A stretch of DNA of 64,000 nt from Kosakonia arachidis (GCF_900116535.1 NZ_FPAU01000001.1:1103218-1167217), one strand, 5' to 3'. Numbered from the stretch's first letter, positions 10,687 to 21,594 are shown. Program-made: numbers and translations. The notes: generated from the sequence alone by a model not told the origin.

Positions 10687-13074
10687 ATGAAATTCAGTGA
10701 ACTGTGGTTACGCGAATGGGTCAATCCAGCTATTGACAGTGAAACGCTGTCAGAACAAATCACCATGGCTGGGCTGGAAGTGGACGGCATAGAACCGGTT
10801 GCCGGGGCGTTTCATGGTGTTGTGGTCGGTGAAGTAATGGAGTGCGCTCAGCACCCGAACGCAGACAAACTGCGCGTGACGAAAGTAAATGTTGGCGGCG
10901 ATCGCCTGCTGGACATCGTTTGTGGCGCGCCAAATTGCCGTATGGGCCTGAAAGTCGCCGTGGCGACAGTCGGGGCGGTGCTGCCTGGTGACTTCAAAAT
11001 AAAAGCGGCGAAACTACGCGGTGAACCGTCGGAAGGTATGCTGTGTTCCTTCTCTGAGCTGGGTATTTCTGACGATCACAACGGTATTATCGAATTGCCG
11101 ACAGATGCACCGATTGGCACCGATATCCGTGAATACCTGAAACTTGATGATAATACCATTGAGATCAGCGTCACGCCGAACCGTGCGGATTGCTTAGGGA
11201 TCATTGGTGTCGCGCGCGATGTGGCGGTACTGAATCAGTCCCCGCTCATTGCACCGGAAATCTCCCCGGTCAGTGCGACAATTATCGACACGCTGCCGAT
11301 CACAGTGGAAGCTGCAGATGCCTGCCCGCGCTACCTCGGGCGAGTAGTGAAGGGGATCAATGTTAAAGCGCCAACTCCGCTGTGGATGAAAGAGAAGCTG
11401 CGTCGCTGCGGTATTCGTTCAATCGATGCGGTCGTGGACGTGACCAACTACGTTCTGCTGGAACTGGGCCAGCCGATGCATGCGTTTGACCGCGATCGCC
11501 TGGACGGCGGCATCGTAGTGCGCATGGCACAAGAGGGCGAATCCCTGGTGCTGTTGGACGGTAGCGAAGCGAAACTCAATGCGGATACGCTGGTCATTGC
11601 TGACCATAACAAAGCGCTGGCGATGGGCGGCATCTTTGGCGGTGAACACTCTGGTGTGAACAGCGAAACCCAGAACGTACTGCTTGAATGCGCTTTCTTC
11701 AATCCACTCTCTATTACCGGTCGTGCACGACGTCATGGGCTGCACACTGATGCTTCACATCGTTATGAGCGCGGTGTTGACCCACAACTGCAATACAAAG
11801 CCATGGAGCGCGCAACTCGCCTGTTGCTGGATATCTGCGGCGGTGAAGCGGGTCCGATCATTGATGTCACGAACGACGCTACTCTGCCGAAACGTGCGAC
11901 CATTCGTCTGCGTCGCAGCAAGCTGGATCGCCTGATTGGTCATCATATTGCCGATGAGCAGGTCAGTGATATCCTGAAGCGCCTTGGTTGCGAAGTCACT
12001 GAGGGCCAGGATGAATGGCTGGCTGTCGCGCCAAGCTGGCGTTTCGATATGGAAATCGAAGAAGATCTGGTGGAAGAAGTGGCACGTATTTACGGCTACA
12101 ACAACATTCCGGATGCGCCGGTTCAAGCCGGTTTGGTCATGGGCGAACACCGTGAAGCGGATCTGTCGCTGAAGCGTGTGAAAACCATGCTCAATGACAA
12201 AGGCTACCAGGAAGTGATCACCTACAGTTTCGTTGATCCGAAATTGCAGCAACTGATCCATCCTGGCGAAGAAGCGCTGATTCTGCCAAGTCCCATCTCC
12301 AGCGAAATGTCGGCAATGCGTCTGTCGCTGTGGACTGGTTTGTTGAGTACTATTGTTTATAACCAGAACCGCCAGCAGAGCCGAGTACGTATTTTTGAAA
12401 CGGGTCTGCGCTTTGTTCCTGATACCCAGGCAAATCTTGGTATTCGTCAGGATGTCATGCTGGCTGGTGCCATTTGTGGCAACCGTTATGAAGAACATTG
12501 GGATCTGGCGAAAGGTAGCGTGGATTTCTTCGACCTGAAAGGCGATCTGGAATCCGTTCTGGAGCTGACGGGCAAATTATCCGCCATTGAATTTCGCGCA
12601 GAAACAAATCCGGCACTCCATCCGGGACAATCTGCGGCGATTTATCTGAAAGATAAACGTATTGGTTTTATTGGTGTTATGCATCCGGAACTGGAACGTA
12701 AGCTTGATCTGAATGGTCGCACTTTGGTGTTTGAGCTGGAGTGGAATGCGCTCGCAGACCGCGTGGTTCCTCAAGCTCAGGATATTTCACGCTTCCCGGC
12801 GAACCGTCGTGATATCGCGGTTGTTGTGGCTGAAAATGTGCATGCAGCAGATGTTTTGGCCGAGTGTAAGAAAGTTGGCGTAAATCAGGTAGTTGGCGTA
12901 AACTTATTTGACGTGTACCGCGGTAAGGGCGTAGCGGAGGGGTATAAGAGCCTTGCCATTAGCCTGATCCTTCAGGATACCAACCGTACACTCGAAGAAG
13001 AGGAGATTGCCGCTACCGTTGCCAGATGTGTAGAGGCATTAAAAGAGCGATTCCAGGCCTCATTGAGGGATTGA
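10687..13074 (+). CDS. pheT: phenylalanine--tRNA ligase, beta subunit
   Basis: 795 residues, full length. It binds tRNA and edits mischarged Tyr-tRNA-Phe. Domains in order: N-terminal EMAP/OB tRNA-binding domain (about 39-148, with [16 protein letters not shown]), B3/B4 editing domain (about 210-400), B5, the catalytic-like core, and the C-terminal ferredoxin-fold anticodon domain (from about 700, [13 protein letters not shown]). It is preceded by AGGCA and followed after 4 bp by ihfA, the normal operon order. Confidence 0.98.
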   Translation: MKFSELWLREWVNPAIDSETLSEQITMAGLEVDGIEPVAGAFHGVVVGEVMECAQHPNADKLRVTKVNVGGDRLLDIVCGAPNCRMGLKVAVATVGAVLPGDFKIKAAKLRGEPSEGMLCSFSELGISDDHNGIIELPTDAPIGTDIREYLKLDDNTIEISVTPNRADCLGIIGVARDVAVLNQSPLIAPEISPVSATIIDTLPITVEAADACPRYLGRVVKGINVKAPTPLWMKEKLRRCGIRSIDAVVDVTNYVLLELGQPMHAFDRDRLDGGIVVRMAQEGESLVLLDGSEAKLNADTLVIADHNKALAMGGIFGGEHSGVNSETQNVLLECAFFNPLSITGRARRHGLHTDASHRYERGVDPQLQYKAMERATRLLLDICGGEAGPIIDVTNDATLPKRATIRLRRSKLDRLIGHHIADEQVSDILKRLGCEVTEGQDEWLAVAPSWRFDMEIEEDLVEEVARIYGYNNIPDAPVQAGLVMGEHREADLSLKRVKTMLNDKGYQEVITYSFVDPKLQQLIHPGEEALILPSPISSEMSAMRLSLWTGLLSTIVYNQNRQQSRVRIFETGLRFVPDTQANLGIRQDVMLAGAICGNRYEEHWDLAKGSVDFFDLKGDLESVLELTGKLSAIEFRAETNPALHPGQSAAIYLKDKRIGFIGVMHPELERKLDLNGRTLVFELEWNALADRVVPQAQDISRFPANRRDIAVVVAENVHAADVLAECKKVGVNQVVGVNLFDVYRGKGVAEGYKSLAISLILQDTNRTLEEEEIAATVARCVEALKERFQASLRD

Positions 13075-13078
13075 ACCT

Positions 13079-13378
13079 ATGGCGCTTACAAAAGCTGAAA
13101 TGTCAGAATATCTGTTTGATAAGCTCGGGCTTAGCAAGCGGGACGCAAAAGAGCTGGTAGAGCTGTTTTTCGAAGAGATCCGTCGTGCTCTGGAAAACGG
13201 TGAGCAGGTAAAACTGTCCGGCTTTGGCAATTTTGATTTGCGTGACAAAAATCAACGTCCGGGGCGTAACCCGAAAACGGGCGAAGATATTCCCATTACA
13301 GCCCGGCGCGTGGTGACCTTCAGACCCGGTCAGAAGTTAAAGAGCCGTGTTGAAAACGCTTCGCCCAAAGCTGAATGA
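13079..13378 (+). CDS. ihfA: integration host factor alpha subunit
   Basis: 99 residues, standard length. A DNA-bending nucleoid protein that pairs with IhfB. The HU/IHF DNA-binding arm is visible ([20 protein letters not shown], about residues 51-70) with the intercalating proline of the RPGRNP tip. Translationally close to pheT (4 bp apart), in the E. coli operon order. The stop is followed by a strong terminator. Confidence 0.98.
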   Translation: MALTKAEMSEYLFDKLGLSKRDAKELVELFFEEIRRALENGEQVKLSGFGNFDLRDKNQRPGRNPKTGEDIPITARRVVTFRPGQKLKSRVENASPKAE

Positions 13379-13390
13379 TATGAACTAACT

Positions 13391-13420
13391 AAAAAGGCCG
13401 CCCTGCGGCCTTTTTTCTTT
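13391..13420 (+). terminator. intrinsic terminator of the pheMST-ihfA operon
   Basis: AAAAAGGCCGC-CCT-GCGGCCTTTTTT: a GC-rich stem of about 10 pairs ending in a six-T run, 13 bp after ihfA. Confidence 0.92.
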
Positions 13421-13477
13421 TCAGCGTCCGGCATCAATCATAAAATCAGTCACCTGACTGACGGTAAAATGGTTAAC

Positions 13478-14464
13478 ATGCTGGCATACGCTCATTTCCA
13501 ACAGCAACGAAATCGCCTCTGGCTTGGCGGATTATTGCTGCTTTTATTATTCTCTGTGTTTATTAGCCTCTGCGCGGGCGAGAAATGGATCGCTCCTGGC
13601 GGCTGGTTTACTCCTGATGGTCAGCTCTTTGTCTGGCAAATTCGTCTTCCCCGCACGTTGGCTGTGGTGCTGGTGGGTGCCGCGCTGGCGCTTTGCGGCG
13701 CAGTGATGCAGGCACTTTTTGAAAATCCGCTGGCGGAGCCAGGATTGCTGGGAGTCTCAAGTGGCGCGGGCGTCGGGCTGATTGCCGCTATACTGCTGGG
13801 CGGTGGTATGTTACCTGGCTGGATGCTGGGCGTGAGTGCTATTGCCGGAGCGCTGAGCGTGACACTTATTTTGCTACGTTTCGCCCGGGATCATCTCACC
13901 ACTAGCCGCCTGCTGCTTGCTGGTGTTGCGCTGGGCATTATCTGTACCGCGTTAATGACGTGGGCGGTTTACTTTTCTACCTCCTTCGATTTACGCCAGC
14001 TTATGTACTGGATGATGGGCGGTTTTGGTGGGGTTGACTGGCAACAAAGCTGGCTGATGGTGGCGTTGTTACCGGCGATGATCTGGGTCTGTTTTCAATC
14101 AAAACCGCTGAACGTTCTGGCTCTGGGGGAGATATCCGCGCGGCAGTTAGGGCTGACGCTGTGGCTGTGGCGAAATTTGCTGGTGGTGGCGACGGGCTGG
14201 ATGGTAGGCGTCAGCGTTGCGTTGGCGGGAGCTATTGGTTTTATTGGCCTGGTGATCCCGCATATTTTACGTCTCTGCGGGCTGACCGATCACCGGGTAT
14301 TGCTTCCTGCTTGCGCGCTGGCGGGGGCAGTGGCGTTGTTGTTAGCCGATATTGTTGCCCGGTTGACGCTCAGGGCCGCTGAGTTACCTATCGGCGTTGT
14401 CACGGCGACGCTGGGCGCGCCCGTGTTTATCTGGTTATTATTAAAGGTCGGGCGCGAAGCCTGA
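13478..14464 (+). CDS. btuC: vitamin B12 ABC transporter permease
   Basis: 328 residues with about ten transmembrane helices. The dimer forms the inner-membrane channel that imports cobalamin delivered by BtuF, driven by BtuD. FecCD-family motifs are clear: [20 protein letters not shown] near residue 55, then [19 protein letters not shown], and the BtuD-coupling loop [16 protein letters not shown] near 250. I chose the ATG at 13478 because it aligns with the E. coli start; an in-frame ATG 9 bp upstream has a slightly better ribosome site. Heads btuC-btuE-btuD-nlpC. Confidence 0.95.
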   Translation: MLAYAHFQQQRNRLWLGGLLLLLLFSVFISLCAGEKWIAPGGWFTPDGQLFVWQIRLPRTLAVVLVGAALALCGAVMQALFENPLAEPGLLGVSSGAGVGLIAAILLGGGMLPGWMLGVSAIAGALSVTLILLRFARDHLTTSRLLLAGVALGIICTALMTWAVYFSTSFDLRQLMYWMMGGFGGVDWQQSWLMVALLPAMIWVCFQSKPLNVLALGEISARQLGLTLWLWRNLLVVATGWMVGVSVALAGAIGFIGLVIPHILRLCGLTDHRVLLPACALAGAVALLLADIVARLTLRAAELPIGVVTATLGAPVFIWLLLKVGREA

Positions 14465-14492
14465 AATTCATAACATCAACGAAGGGTACGCT

Positions 14493-15044
14493 ATGCAACA
14501 GGATATTCTGAATACTGAAGTCACGACTATTGATGGTGAACAGACCACACTGGAAGCTTATCGCGGCAAAGTGTTGCTGATCGTCAATGTGGCATCTAAA
14601 TGCGGCCTGACGCCGCAATATGAACAACTGGAAAACCTGCAAAAAACGCTCAGCGATGAAGGCTTCACGGTGCTGGGATTCCCCTGCAATCAGTTCCTTG
14701 GCCAGGAGCCGGGTTCGGAAGAGGAGATCAAAACTTTTTGCAGCACCACTTACGGCGTGACGTTCCCGATGTTCAGCAAAATTGAAGTGAATGGTGACGC
14801 GCGTCATCCGCTGTATAAAAAATTGATCGCTGCCGCGCCATCCGCTGTAACACCAGAAGGAAGCGGTTTCTATGCGCGTATGGAGAGTAAAGGCCGTGCG
14901 CCGAAAGAGCCGGGTGATATTCTATGGAATTTCGAAAAATTCCTCATTGGACGCGACGGCCTTGTGATCCAGCGTTTCTCGCCGGATATGACCCCGGAAG
15001 ATCCGTCTTTGCAACAGGCTGTTAAACTGGCTCTGGTGAAATAA
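14493..15044 (+). CDS. btuE: thioredoxin/glutathione peroxidase BtuE
   Basis: 183 residues, the same length as E. coli BtuE. It reduces peroxides, despite lying in the B12 operon where it is dispensable for cobalamin uptake. Thioredoxin fold with the glutathione-peroxidase motif [15 protein letters not shown]: Cys37 replaces the selenocysteine of animal enzymes. The second motif LGFPCNQF supplies the resolving region, and the Trp of [10 protein letters not shown] completes the catalytic set. Its stop codon overlaps the btuD ATG by one base. Confidence 0.95.
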   Translation: MQQDILNTEVTTIDGEQTTLEAYRGKVLLIVNVASKCGLTPQYEQLENLQKTLSDEGFTVLGFPCNQFLGQEPGSEEEIKTFCSTTYGVTFPMFSKIEVNGDARHPLYKKLIAAAPSAVTPEGSGFYARMESKGRAPKEPGDILWNFEKFLIGRDGLVIQRFSPDMTPEDPSLQQAVKLALVK

Positions 15045-15793
15045 TGCCAGCGCTGTTGCAACTGCAAGATGTGGGAGAATCAGGCAGGCTGGGGCCGATT
15101 ACGGCATCGGTTGATCGGGCGGAGATTTTGCATCTGGTCGGACCAAATGGTGCCGGGAAAAGTACGCTACTCTCCCGACTTGCTGGTTTATCTGACGGGC
15201 AGGGCGAGGTGTTATTGAACAACCGCTCGTTGGAACAATGGCCTTCTCTGGCGCTGGCACAACATCGCGCTTACCTTGCCCAGCAGCAGACGCCGCCCTT
15301 TGCCATGCCAGTCTGGCACTATTTGCTGTTGCATCAGCGCGATACTGCGCAAACCCGCTGCCTGGGGCAAATTGCCGCCCAGCTTGGGCTGGGTGACAAG
15401 CTTAGCCGTAGAGTCAATCAACTTTCCGGTGGTGAATGGCAGCGGGTGAGGTTGGCTGCGGTAATTTTACAGATCCACCCGGCGGTGAATCCCTCAGGGC
15501 AGTTGCTGTTGCTGGATGAGCCAATGAATAGTCTTGATGTGGCGCAGCAGGCTGCGCTGGACAAGCTTATATCGGAGTTGGTAAGCGGTGGAGTGACTGT
15601 CGTGATGAGCAGCCATGACCTCAACCATACACTGCGCCATGCGCAGCAGGTATGGTTAATGAGCGCCGGTAGGTTACTGGGTAGCGGCAAACAAGAAGAG
15701 GTGCTGACGCCTGCTCATCTGGCGGAAGCTTACGGTATGGCTTTTCGCCGTTTCGACGTAGATGGGCATCGTGTGCTGATCCCGGCGACGTGA
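15044..15793 (+). CDS. btuD: vitamin B12 ABC transporter ATP-binding protein
   Basis: 249 residues. Cytosolic ATPase of the BtuC2D2F importer. Walker [10 protein letters not shown] (about residues 31-39), Q-loop AYLAQQQ, signature LSGGEWQRV (about 127-135), Walker [13 protein letters not shown], and switch His in SSHDLNHT. The ATG overlaps the last base of the btuE stop (TAATG), indicating coupled translation. Confidence 0.96.
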   Translation: MPALLQLQDVGESGRLGPITASVDRAEILHLVGPNGAGKSTLLSRLAGLSDGQGEVLLNNRSLEQWPSLALAQHRAYLAQQQTPPFAMPVWHYLLLHQRDTAQTRCLGQIAAQLGLGDKLSRRVNQLSGGEWQRVRLAAVILQIHPAVNPSGQLLLLDEPMNSLDVAQQAALDKLISELVSGGVTVVMSSHDLNHTLRHAQQVWLMSAGRLLGSGKQEEVLTPAHLAEAYGMAFRRFDVDGHRVLIPAT

Positions 15794-15871
15794 CGAAAAG
15801 GTGACTTGCCACGCAACTGATTCACACTGTAAATTATTCCGATAAAAATAAAGTACGAGGCGAGATCCAGA

Positions 15872-16336
15872 ATGCGTATCTGGTTTCTTCTGGTGGCTGC
15901 GCTGTTCCTTGCAGGATGTAGTTCTCATCGAGCTCCGCCACCTAACCCAAGGTTGTCAGATTCGATCACGGTGATCGCGGGTCTGAACGATCAACTTCGT
16001 GAGTGGCGAGGTACACCGTATCGCTACGGTGGCGTGACACGTTCAGGTGTCGATTGTTCCGGGTTTGTGATGATGACTTTTCGCGACAAATTTGCGCTTC
16101 AGCTACCGCGTGAAACGCGCCAGCAGGCTGAGATCGGCACGAAAATCGACAAAGATGATTTATTACCTGGCGATCTGGTGTTCTTCAAAACCGGCTCCGG
16201 CGAAAGCGGGTTACATGTTGGAATTTATGATACTGACAATGAATTTATTCATGCTTCCACCAGTCGCGGCGTGATGCGTTCTTCACTGGATAACGTCTAT
16301 TGGCGGAAAAATTTCTGGCAGGCGCGACGCATTTAA
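15872..16336 (+). CDS. nlpC: NlpC/P60 family lipoprotein endopeptidase
   Basis: 154 residues. Predicted outer-membrane lipoprotein with lipobox LAGC (Cys16) and an NlpC/P60 cysteine-peptidase domain. Catalytic Cys62 lies in GVDCSGFV and the His in GLHVGIYD. The family cleaves peptidoglycan stem peptides; its exact substrate in E. coli is not well defined. Ribosome site GAGGCGAG is upstream. Last gene of the btu cluster. Confidence 0.95.
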   Translation: MRIWFLLVAALFLAGCSSHRAPPPNPRLSDSITVIAGLNDQLREWRGTPYRYGGVTRSGVDCSGFVMMTFRDKFALQLPRETRQQAEIGTKIDKDDLLPGDLVFFKTGSGESGLHVGIYDTDNEFIHASTSRGVMRSSLDNVYWRKNFWQARRI

Positions 16337-16583
16337 ACGCAGCTTAGCCGTGGTAAAAATTCATTAAACCAGGATGTTTCCACTAATTATATTTTATAAT
16401 ATTAATTATCATAAGTGGACGTTGAATCTGGCGAAAAAACTATTAGTGAGCAGCCTAATAAAGGAGAAGCCAAATATAAAACGGGATAAAAATGAAGTTA
16501 GCCTCACTAAAATCATTACGCCTTGAATTCATCTACTTGTGTTTAGCCATGCCGGATATCACCCACAACGCGGGACTGGCACA

Positions 16584-17297
16584 ATGATGATTTTGCTTGA
16601 TGATACATATCGGCCCGAGCTTTTATTACAACCAGCAAGAAAAAGTAACGGAACGCTTCAGGGGCTGGAAGTTATCGTTAACTTTGTAGGGAGAGACAGT
16701 AACGTCCGCGCCCCGGCAGAGCTGATTTCCCCGCGCCTGATGGCCGGTGAAACGCTGCAACTATTTACGGAGCAACTGGCGCTGATAGAGGCCTGCCAGC
16801 TCTTTTTATTACAACATCAATTAATCGCCTGGATTAATATTTCCCCGGTTATTGCTGAAGCCTTACTTACCGACGAGGCACTGGCTGCCAGCGTGGCTAA
16901 ATTTCCTTTTCTGGAATTTACCATAAATGAGAATTTCCCCAATTTCAATAAAGGAAAAGAGGATCCTTCTCTGGCTCTATTGGCGAAACAATATCCGCTG
17001 GTACTGGCTAATTTTGGTGTGGGAACAGCATCGACTAAAGCCATTTTTGACGGGCTATTTAAACGGGTCGCGTTAGATAAAAATTTTGTTCAACAACGGT
17101 TAGCCTCTCCTTCATTTGAACCTTTTATGCGTGCGATCGTTTCACAGGTAAGTCCCTATTGTCAGTCAATGATGATTGCGGGTATTGATGACGAATCGGC
17201 CCTGAGGCGGGTGGAACCTTTCCACTTCAGCGCAATGCAAGGGGCTTTATGGCCACCGGTCACCGCTGCACAGATCACCTCCCTAATTCATTCATAG
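16584..17297 (+). CDS. ydiV: anti-FlhDC EAL-like regulator YdiV (RflP)
   Basis: 237 residues from the ATG at 16584 ([10 protein letters not shown]), similar in length to E. coli YdiV. In Salmonella and E. coli this degenerate EAL protein does not bind or cleave c-di-GMP but binds FlhD and delivers FlhDC to ClpXP, repressing flagella. Here too the EAL signature is absent (the position reads GLEVIVNF) and the metal-binding acidic motifs are lost, while positional motifs ([18 protein letters not shown]) remain. The protein is markedly diverged from the E. coli copy as I recall it. The ribosome site is weak. Gene order nlpC-ydiV-selO supports the call. The 247-bp gap before it is AT-rich with no ORF. 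Confidence 0.85.
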   Translation: MMILLDDTYRPELLLQPARKSNGTLQGLEVIVNFVGRDSNVRAPAELISPRLMAGETLQLFTEQLALIEACQLFLLQHQLIAWINISPVIAEALLTDEALAASVAKFPFLEFTINENFPNFNKGKEDPSLALLAKQYPLVLANFGVGTASTKAIFDGLFKRVALDKNFVQQRLASPSFEPFMRAIVSQVSPYCQSMMIAGIDDESALRRVEPFHFSAMQGALWPPVTAAQITSLIHS

Positions 17298-17358
17298 CCC
17301 TGCTTTTCGCCGGTGTTTAAACCTGATGGTTAGCACTACACTAAAGGCAGGAGGAACC

Positions 17359-18801
17359 ATGACCCTGTCTTTTACTACCCGCTGGCGTGATGAACTGCCA
17401 GAATTTTACACTACATTATCTTCTACACCGCTGCACAATGCCCGTCTGATCTGGCATAACGCGCCACTGGCGCAGGAGCTGGGTGTGGAGGATGCGCTTT
17501 TTCATCCCGAATCGGGTGCCGGTGTCTGGGGCGGCGAAGCATTGCTGCCGGGCATGTCGCCGTTGGCGCAAGTCTACAGCGGGCATCAGTTTGGTGTCTG
17601 GGCCGGGCAACTGGGCGACGGGCGCGGGATCCTGCTTGGTGAACAACAATTGCCGGATGGCACGACCCGCGACTGGCATCTGAAAGGCGCTGGGCTGACA
17701 CCTTATTCGCGCATGGGCGACGGACGTGCAGTTTTGCGTTCGACCATCCGTGAAAGTCTGGCATCAGAGGCGATGTACTACCTTGGCATTCCGACGACCC
17801 GCGCACTGAGCATCGTTACCAGCGATACGCCGGTCATGCGTGAACGCCGCGAGCAGGGCGCCATGCTGATGCGCATCGCTGAAAGCCATCTTCGTTTCGG
17901 ACATTTCGAGCATTTTTATTATCGCCGCGAACCGCAAAAAGTACGTCAACTGGCTGACTTTGCCATCCGCCATCATTGGTCGCATTTGCAGAATGAATCC
18001 GATAAGTACGTGCTGTGGTTCCACGATATTGTCCGGCGTACAGCTATGCTGATTGCCCGCTGGCAGGCGGTCGGTTTTGCGCATGGCGTGATGAATACCG
18101 ACAACATGTCGATTCTCGGACTGACCATTGATTACGGCCCCTTTGGCTTCCTCGACGATTATCAGCCGTCATTTGTCTGTAACCACTCGGATTACCAGGG
18201 GCGTTATCGCTTCGATAATCAACCCGCAGTGGCTTTGTGGAACCTGCAACGGTTGGCACAGTCGCTATCGCCATTTATTGACATTGAGGCACTGAACAGT
18301 GCGCTGGATGATTATCAACATCTGCTATTGACGGAATATGGCGTGCTGATGCGCGGTAAGCTAGGTTTTCGCACGCAACAGCAGGGCGATAACCAGCTTC
18401 TGACGAAACTGTTTTCACTGATGGAGCGGGAAGGGAGTGATTATACGCGTACCTTCCGCTTGCTCAGCCAGACGGAGCAGCAGAGTGCCTTTTCGCCGCT
18501 GCGTGATGAATTTATCGATCGTGCGGCATTTGACAGTTGGTTTGCGCTGTACCGGGTACGTCTGCAACAGGAGCAGGTTGACGATGCGCAGCGGCAACAG
18601 CAGATGTCCGGTGTGAATCCGGCACTGGTATTGCGCAACTGGCTGGCACAGCGGGCGATTGATGCAGCTGAGAAAGGCGACACCAGTGAACTGACGCATC
18701 TACATGAAGCGCTACGCCAGCCGTTCCGCGATCGTAACGATGATTATGTCAGCCGCCCACCGGACTGGGGAAAGCGACTGGAGGTCAGTTGTTCGAGTTG
18801 A
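17359..18801 (+). CDS. selO: protein adenylyltransferase SelO
   Basis: 480 residues, near the E. coli length (478). A pseudokinase-fold enzyme that transfers AMP to Ser, Thr or Tyr of redox proteins. Visible motifs: the nucleotide-binding [20 protein letters not shown] (about residues 113-132), and the metal-binding [20 protein letters not shown] with the [10 protein letters not shown] activation segment. The C-terminus ends in VSCSS, where the Cys is the bacterial equivalent of the penultimate selenocysteine of eukaryotic SELENOO. I start at the ATG 17359, preceded by AGGAGGAA; an in-frame upstream ATG (17326) lacks family support. Confidence 0.96.
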   Translation: MTLSFTTRWRDELPEFYTTLSSTPLHNARLIWHNAPLAQELGVEDALFHPESGAGVWGGEALLPGMSPLAQVYSGHQFGVWAGQLGDGRGILLGEQQLPDGTTRDWHLKGAGLTPYSRMGDGRAVLRSTIRESLASEAMYYLGIPTTRALSIVTSDTPVMRERREQGAMLMRIAESHLRFGHFEHFYYRREPQKVRQLADFAIRHHWSHLQNESDKYVLWFHDIVRRTAMLIARWQAVGFAHGVMNTDNMSILGLTIDYGPFGFLDDYQPSFVCNHSDYQGRYRFDNQPAVALWNLQRLAQSLSPFIDIEALNSALDDYQHLLLTEYGVLMRGKLGFRTQQQGDNQLLTKLFSLMEREGSDYTRTFRLLSQTEQQSAFSPLRDEFIDRAAFDSWFALYRVRLQQEQVDDAQRQQQMSGVNPALVLRNWLAQRAIDAAEKGDTSELTHLHEALRQPFRDRNDDYVSRPPDWGKRLEVSCSS

Positions 18802-18862
18802 ACCTGCTCATTTTGTTGGAATCAGCGTGCCGATCAAATGTTCAGTGTAGTGCATTATCGCA

Positions 18863-18882
18863 AATGATAATAATTATTAATA
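18863..18882. promoter_or_regulatory. Fur-box-like sequence at the site of the missing ydiE gene
   Basis: AATGATAATAATTATTAATA resembles overlapping GATAAT hexamers of the Fur consensus. In E. coli the Fur-regulated hemin-uptake gene ydiE sits between selO and aroH. Here only 177 bp separate those genes and no ydiE ORF is present, so this may be an orphaned operator. AT-rich chance similarity cannot be excluded. Confidence 0.4.
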
Positions 18883-18951
18883 ATATTGGTCAGTAGCAAG
18901 TGTGTTCTGTAACATTTCGCGACTTCCCTCCAGATAAAGAAGGGGAAGAGG

Positions 18952-18974
18952 ATCCCGCCGCCTGGCGGCGGGAT
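18952..18974 (-). terminator. intrinsic terminator of aroH
   Basis: ATCCCGCCGCC-T-GGCGGCGGGAT, a perfect 11-bp GC-rich stem directly after the aroH stop. On the minus strand it is followed by a pyrimidine-rich CCTCTTCCCCTTCTTT tract. Confidence 0.85.
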
Positions 18975-18978
18975 GCGA

Positions 18979-20025
18979 TCAGAGGCGGGTTGCGACTGCG
19001 GCCGCCAGTTTTTCCAGCAGGAATTTACTGTCGTCCCAGCCCAGGCAAGGATCGGTAATGGATTGCCCGTAAACCAGCGGCTGGCCGCTGACAATTTTCT
19101 GCGTGCCTTCCTGCAGGAAACTTTCTACCATCACGCCAGCGATAGCAGTCGAACCGTTACGGATCTGCGAACAAACATTGTCACAGACGTCGAGTTGACG
19201 TCGATGTTGTTTCTGGCAGTTGCCGTGGCTGAAATCCACCACCAGGTATTCCGGTAGATCAAACTCGCTCAGTGTATCGCACGCATTGGCGATATCTTCG
19301 GCGAAATAGTTTGGCGTTTTACCGCCGCGCATAATGATATGCCCGTAGGGATTGCCGCTGGTTTGATAGATGGTCATCTGCCCGGATTTATCCGGTGAGA
19401 GGAACATATGGCTGGCGCGGGAAGCGCGGATCGCATCCACCGCGATGCGTGTATTGCCATCGGTGCCGTTTTTAAAACCGACCGGGCAGGAGAGCGCCGA
19501 TGCCATTTCACGGTGGATCTGGCTTTCCGTCGTGCGCGCGCCAATCGCGCCCCAGCTAATCAGATCGGCTATAAATTGCCCTGTCACCATGTCGAGAAAT
19601 TCAGTCGCTGTCGGCACGCCCAGTTCGTTGACCTGGAGCAGCAACTTGCGCGCCAGTTCGAGACCATGATTAACTCGATAGCTGCCATTCAGGTCCGGAT
19701 CGGAGATTAGCCCCTTCCAGCCAACAACTGTGCGCGGTTTTTCAAAATAGGTGCGCATCACGATCTCGAGCTGGGCGTGATGCTTCTCACGCAGCGTCTG
19801 CAAGCGACGCGCGTAATCTACCGCTGCATCAAGATCGTGGATAGAGCAGGGGCCAATAATCACCAGTAAGCGGCGATCTTCGCCATTGAGGATTTTTTCT
19901 ATTCGCCGCCGCGATGCAACAACATGTTCGGCGACATCAGGTTTAACGGGATAACGCTGCGCCAGTTCAGCCGGTGTCAACAGGCTGTCGATGCGCGCAG
20001 TGCGAAGTTCATCGGTTTTGTTCAT
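18979..20025 (-). CDS. aroH: Trp-sensitive 3-deoxy-7-phosphoheptulonate synthase
   Basis: 348 residues, exactly the E. coli length. It condenses phosphoenolpyruvate and erythrose 4-phosphate in the first step of aromatic amino-acid synthesis; AroH is the tryptophan-feedback isozyme. Core motifs: LLVIIGPCSIHD, RTYFEKPRTVVGWKGL, VGFKNGTDG and VVDFSHGNC. The start is the ATG at 20025 (MNKTDELRTAR), matching the family; upstream in-frame ATGs up to 20148 run through the leader. A TrpR-type operator lies about 140 bp upstream, consistent with repression by tryptophan. Confidence 0.97.
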   Translation of the reverse strand: MNKTDELRTARIDSLLTPAELAQRYPVKPDVAEHVVASRRRIEKILNGEDRRLLVIIGPCSIHDLDAAVDYARRLQTLREKHHAQLEIVMRTYFEKPRTVVGWKGLISDPDLNGSYRVNHGLELARKLLLQVNELGVPTATEFLDMVTGQFIADLISWGAIGARTTESQIHREMASALSCPVGFKNGTDGNTRIAVDAIRASRASHMFLSPDKSGQMTIYQTSGNPYGHIIMRGGKTPNYFAEDIANACDTLSEFDLPEYLVVDFSHGNCQKQHRRQLDVCDNVCSQIRNGSTAIAGVMVESFLQEGTQKIVSGQPLVYGQSITDPCLGWDDSKFLLEKLAAAVATRL

Positions 20026-20166
20026 CAAACGTCTCAAAATTAGGTGCTTCAGCGGCTGGAATGCCGGAAGTGATGCGCACACCATAAACCAATCGCGGCT
20101 TATTTCAAGTATGGCCATAAAGCGCATTACTTCAGTTGCAAGTATCATAGCGTATCACGCATCAAT

Positions 20167-20184
20167 GTACTAGCTCGTTAGTAC
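20167..20184. promoter_or_regulatory. TrpR operator upstream of aroH
   Basis: GTACTAG-CTCG-TTAGTAC is an 18-bp near-palindrome matching the GTACTAGTT/AACTAGTAC form of trp operators in aroH and trpEDCBA of E. coli. It lies 142-159 bp upstream of the aroH start, overlapping the expected promoter. Confidence 0.75.
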
Positions 20185-20409
20185 GACAATGCAAATGATA
20201 CTCTGTGAGTGAGCATATTTTGAGCACGCATTGCTGTTATTTGTCTTCCATAGAGAGTACGTCTGTCGTATCAGATATCCATTATTTTAAATTGAACACG
20301 ATCAGACGCGAGGGGCGCTGGCCCAGGGTTCCTTTGCCTCTCTTCGCTTCTGTTATTTCTCTACTGGCAACCCATGAAACTGCAATACCCTCGCGTTGTT
20401 AATATATAT

Positions 20410-20434
20410 AAGTGACATTTATCTCGTGTCACTT
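20410..20434. promoter_or_regulatory. inverted repeat between aroH and ppsR
   Basis: AAGTGACA-TTTATCTCG-TGTCACTT is a perfect 8-bp inverted repeat with a 9-base spacer in the 490-bp aroH-ppsR gap. There is no T-run, so an operator is as likely as a hairpin. Both neighbours point leftward, so it lies upstream of aroH and downstream of ppsR. No gene is visible in the rest of the gap. Confidence 0.35.
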
Positions 20435-20515
20435 ATTGTGATATGGCCGCAAATACACCTTTCTGTCTGCATGCCGCCGGCTTTTGGGACATACACAGTG
20501 CCTTTCCGCGCGCAA

Positions 20516-21349
20516 TTAATACATGCGGCGGTTCAGTCCCATAATGTCGAGCATTTTGGTTGCAATCTCTTCAACTGAGTAGTTGGTACTGTTCAGGCAG
20601 GGAATCTGATTCTTGCGGTAAAGCGCTTCCACTTCCGCCACTTCCATGCGGCACTGTCGCAAAGAAGCGTACCGACTGTTCTCCCGCCGCTCTTCACGAA
20701 TCGCAGCAAGACGCTCCGGGTTAATGGTCAGACCAAATAATTTATGTTGCAATGGTTTTAACGCGGCCGGAAGTACAAGGTTATCCATATCATCGGCGAT
20801 AAAAGGATAATTCGCTGCGCGAATACCAAATTGCATCGCCAGATAGAGGCTGGTTGGGGTTTTTCCACAGCGCGATACACCCAGTAAAATCACCTGAGCC
20901 TGATCGAGGTTGCGCAACGAAATACCGTCATCATGTGCCAGTGTGTAATCAATTGCGGCAATTCGCGCATCATATTTAGTTAAATTGCCCGGATTAAGCC
21001 CGTGTGTGCGATGCGCAATGGGGGTGGGATCGAGCTTTAATTCCTGCTGTAATGGGGCAACCAGCGCTTGAACAATGTCCTGACAAAATCCTTCGCTTTG
21101 CAAAATAATAGAGCGAATTTCGGGCATCACAATAGAATAAAAAACTAATGGACGGCTACCCGTTTGCTGATAGAGAGCATCAATCTGATCTTTGACGGCG
21201 CGTGCGCGGCTCTCGTTTTCCACGAAAGGCAAGGTAATGCTGCTGACGGCAACCGGGAATTGTGACATCACCGCGTGGCCCAATACTTCAGCGGTGATAG
21301 CGGTTCCATCAGAAATATAAAACACATGGCGATCAACAGAACTGTCCAT
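20516..21349 (-). CDS. ppsR: PEP synthase regulatory protein (bifunctional kinase/pyrophosphorylase)
   Basis: 277 residues, same as E. coli PpsR. It inactivates PpsA by ADP-dependent phosphorylation of its catalytic-loop Thr and reactivates it by Pi-dependent dephosphorylation. The P-loop-like motif [15 protein letters not shown] (about residues 153-167) and the DUF299 signatures HRTHGLNP and ANYPFI are visible. It is divergent from ppsA, whose product it controls; the shared 330-bp region carries a Cra-type site. Confidence 0.96.
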   Translation of the reverse strand: MDSSVDRHVFYISDGTAITAEVLGHAVMSQFPVAVSSITLPFVENESRARAVKDQIDALYQQTGSRPLVFYSIVMPEIRSIILQSEGFCQDIVQALVAPLQQELKLDPTPIAHRTHGLNPGNLTKYDARIAAIDYTLAHDDGISLRNLDQAQVILLGVSRCGKTPTSLYLAMQFGIRAANYPFIADDMDNLVLPAALKPLQHKLFGLTINPERLAAIREERRENSRYASLRQCRMEVAEVEALYRKNQIPCLNSTNYSVEEIATKMLDIMGLNRRMY

Positions 21350-21578
21350 TTAACTCATCCTGACTTTCATACGTAATTCTGTGAAAGCATAAATTAAAAT
21401 CCTCACTGTGCGTATCTACTTTTTCTCATTTTAAAATGAAATGGTATTTTTATTTTTTATGAACTATAGAGTTCACTTTTTTTGATGACGTATGAAAAAT
21501 AAGGATATTCTAAAAAGAGATATTCCCGCTGCGTGATTTATTGGTGGGAATCTGTCCGAAAAACCATAATCTGGAATT

Positions 21579-21594
21579 GCTTACACGATTCACC
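21579..21594. promoter_or_regulatory. Cra (FruR) operator upstream of ppsA
   Basis: Reads GGTGAATCGTGTAAGC on the minus strand, matching the Cra consensus TGAAWCGNTTNA in most positions and located 85-100 bp before the ppsA start. In E. coli Cra activates ppsA from a very similar site, favouring gluconeogenesis. The rest of the 21350-21678 gap is promoter DNA with no ORF of interest. Confidence 0.7.

Noticed and set aside
11755..12498. 247-codon minus-strand ORF
   Set aside because: Shadow of pheT on the opposite strand.
14493..15044. Possible selenocysteine in the glutathione peroxidase homolog
   Set aside because: The catalytic codon is TGC (Cys37), with no in-frame TGA.
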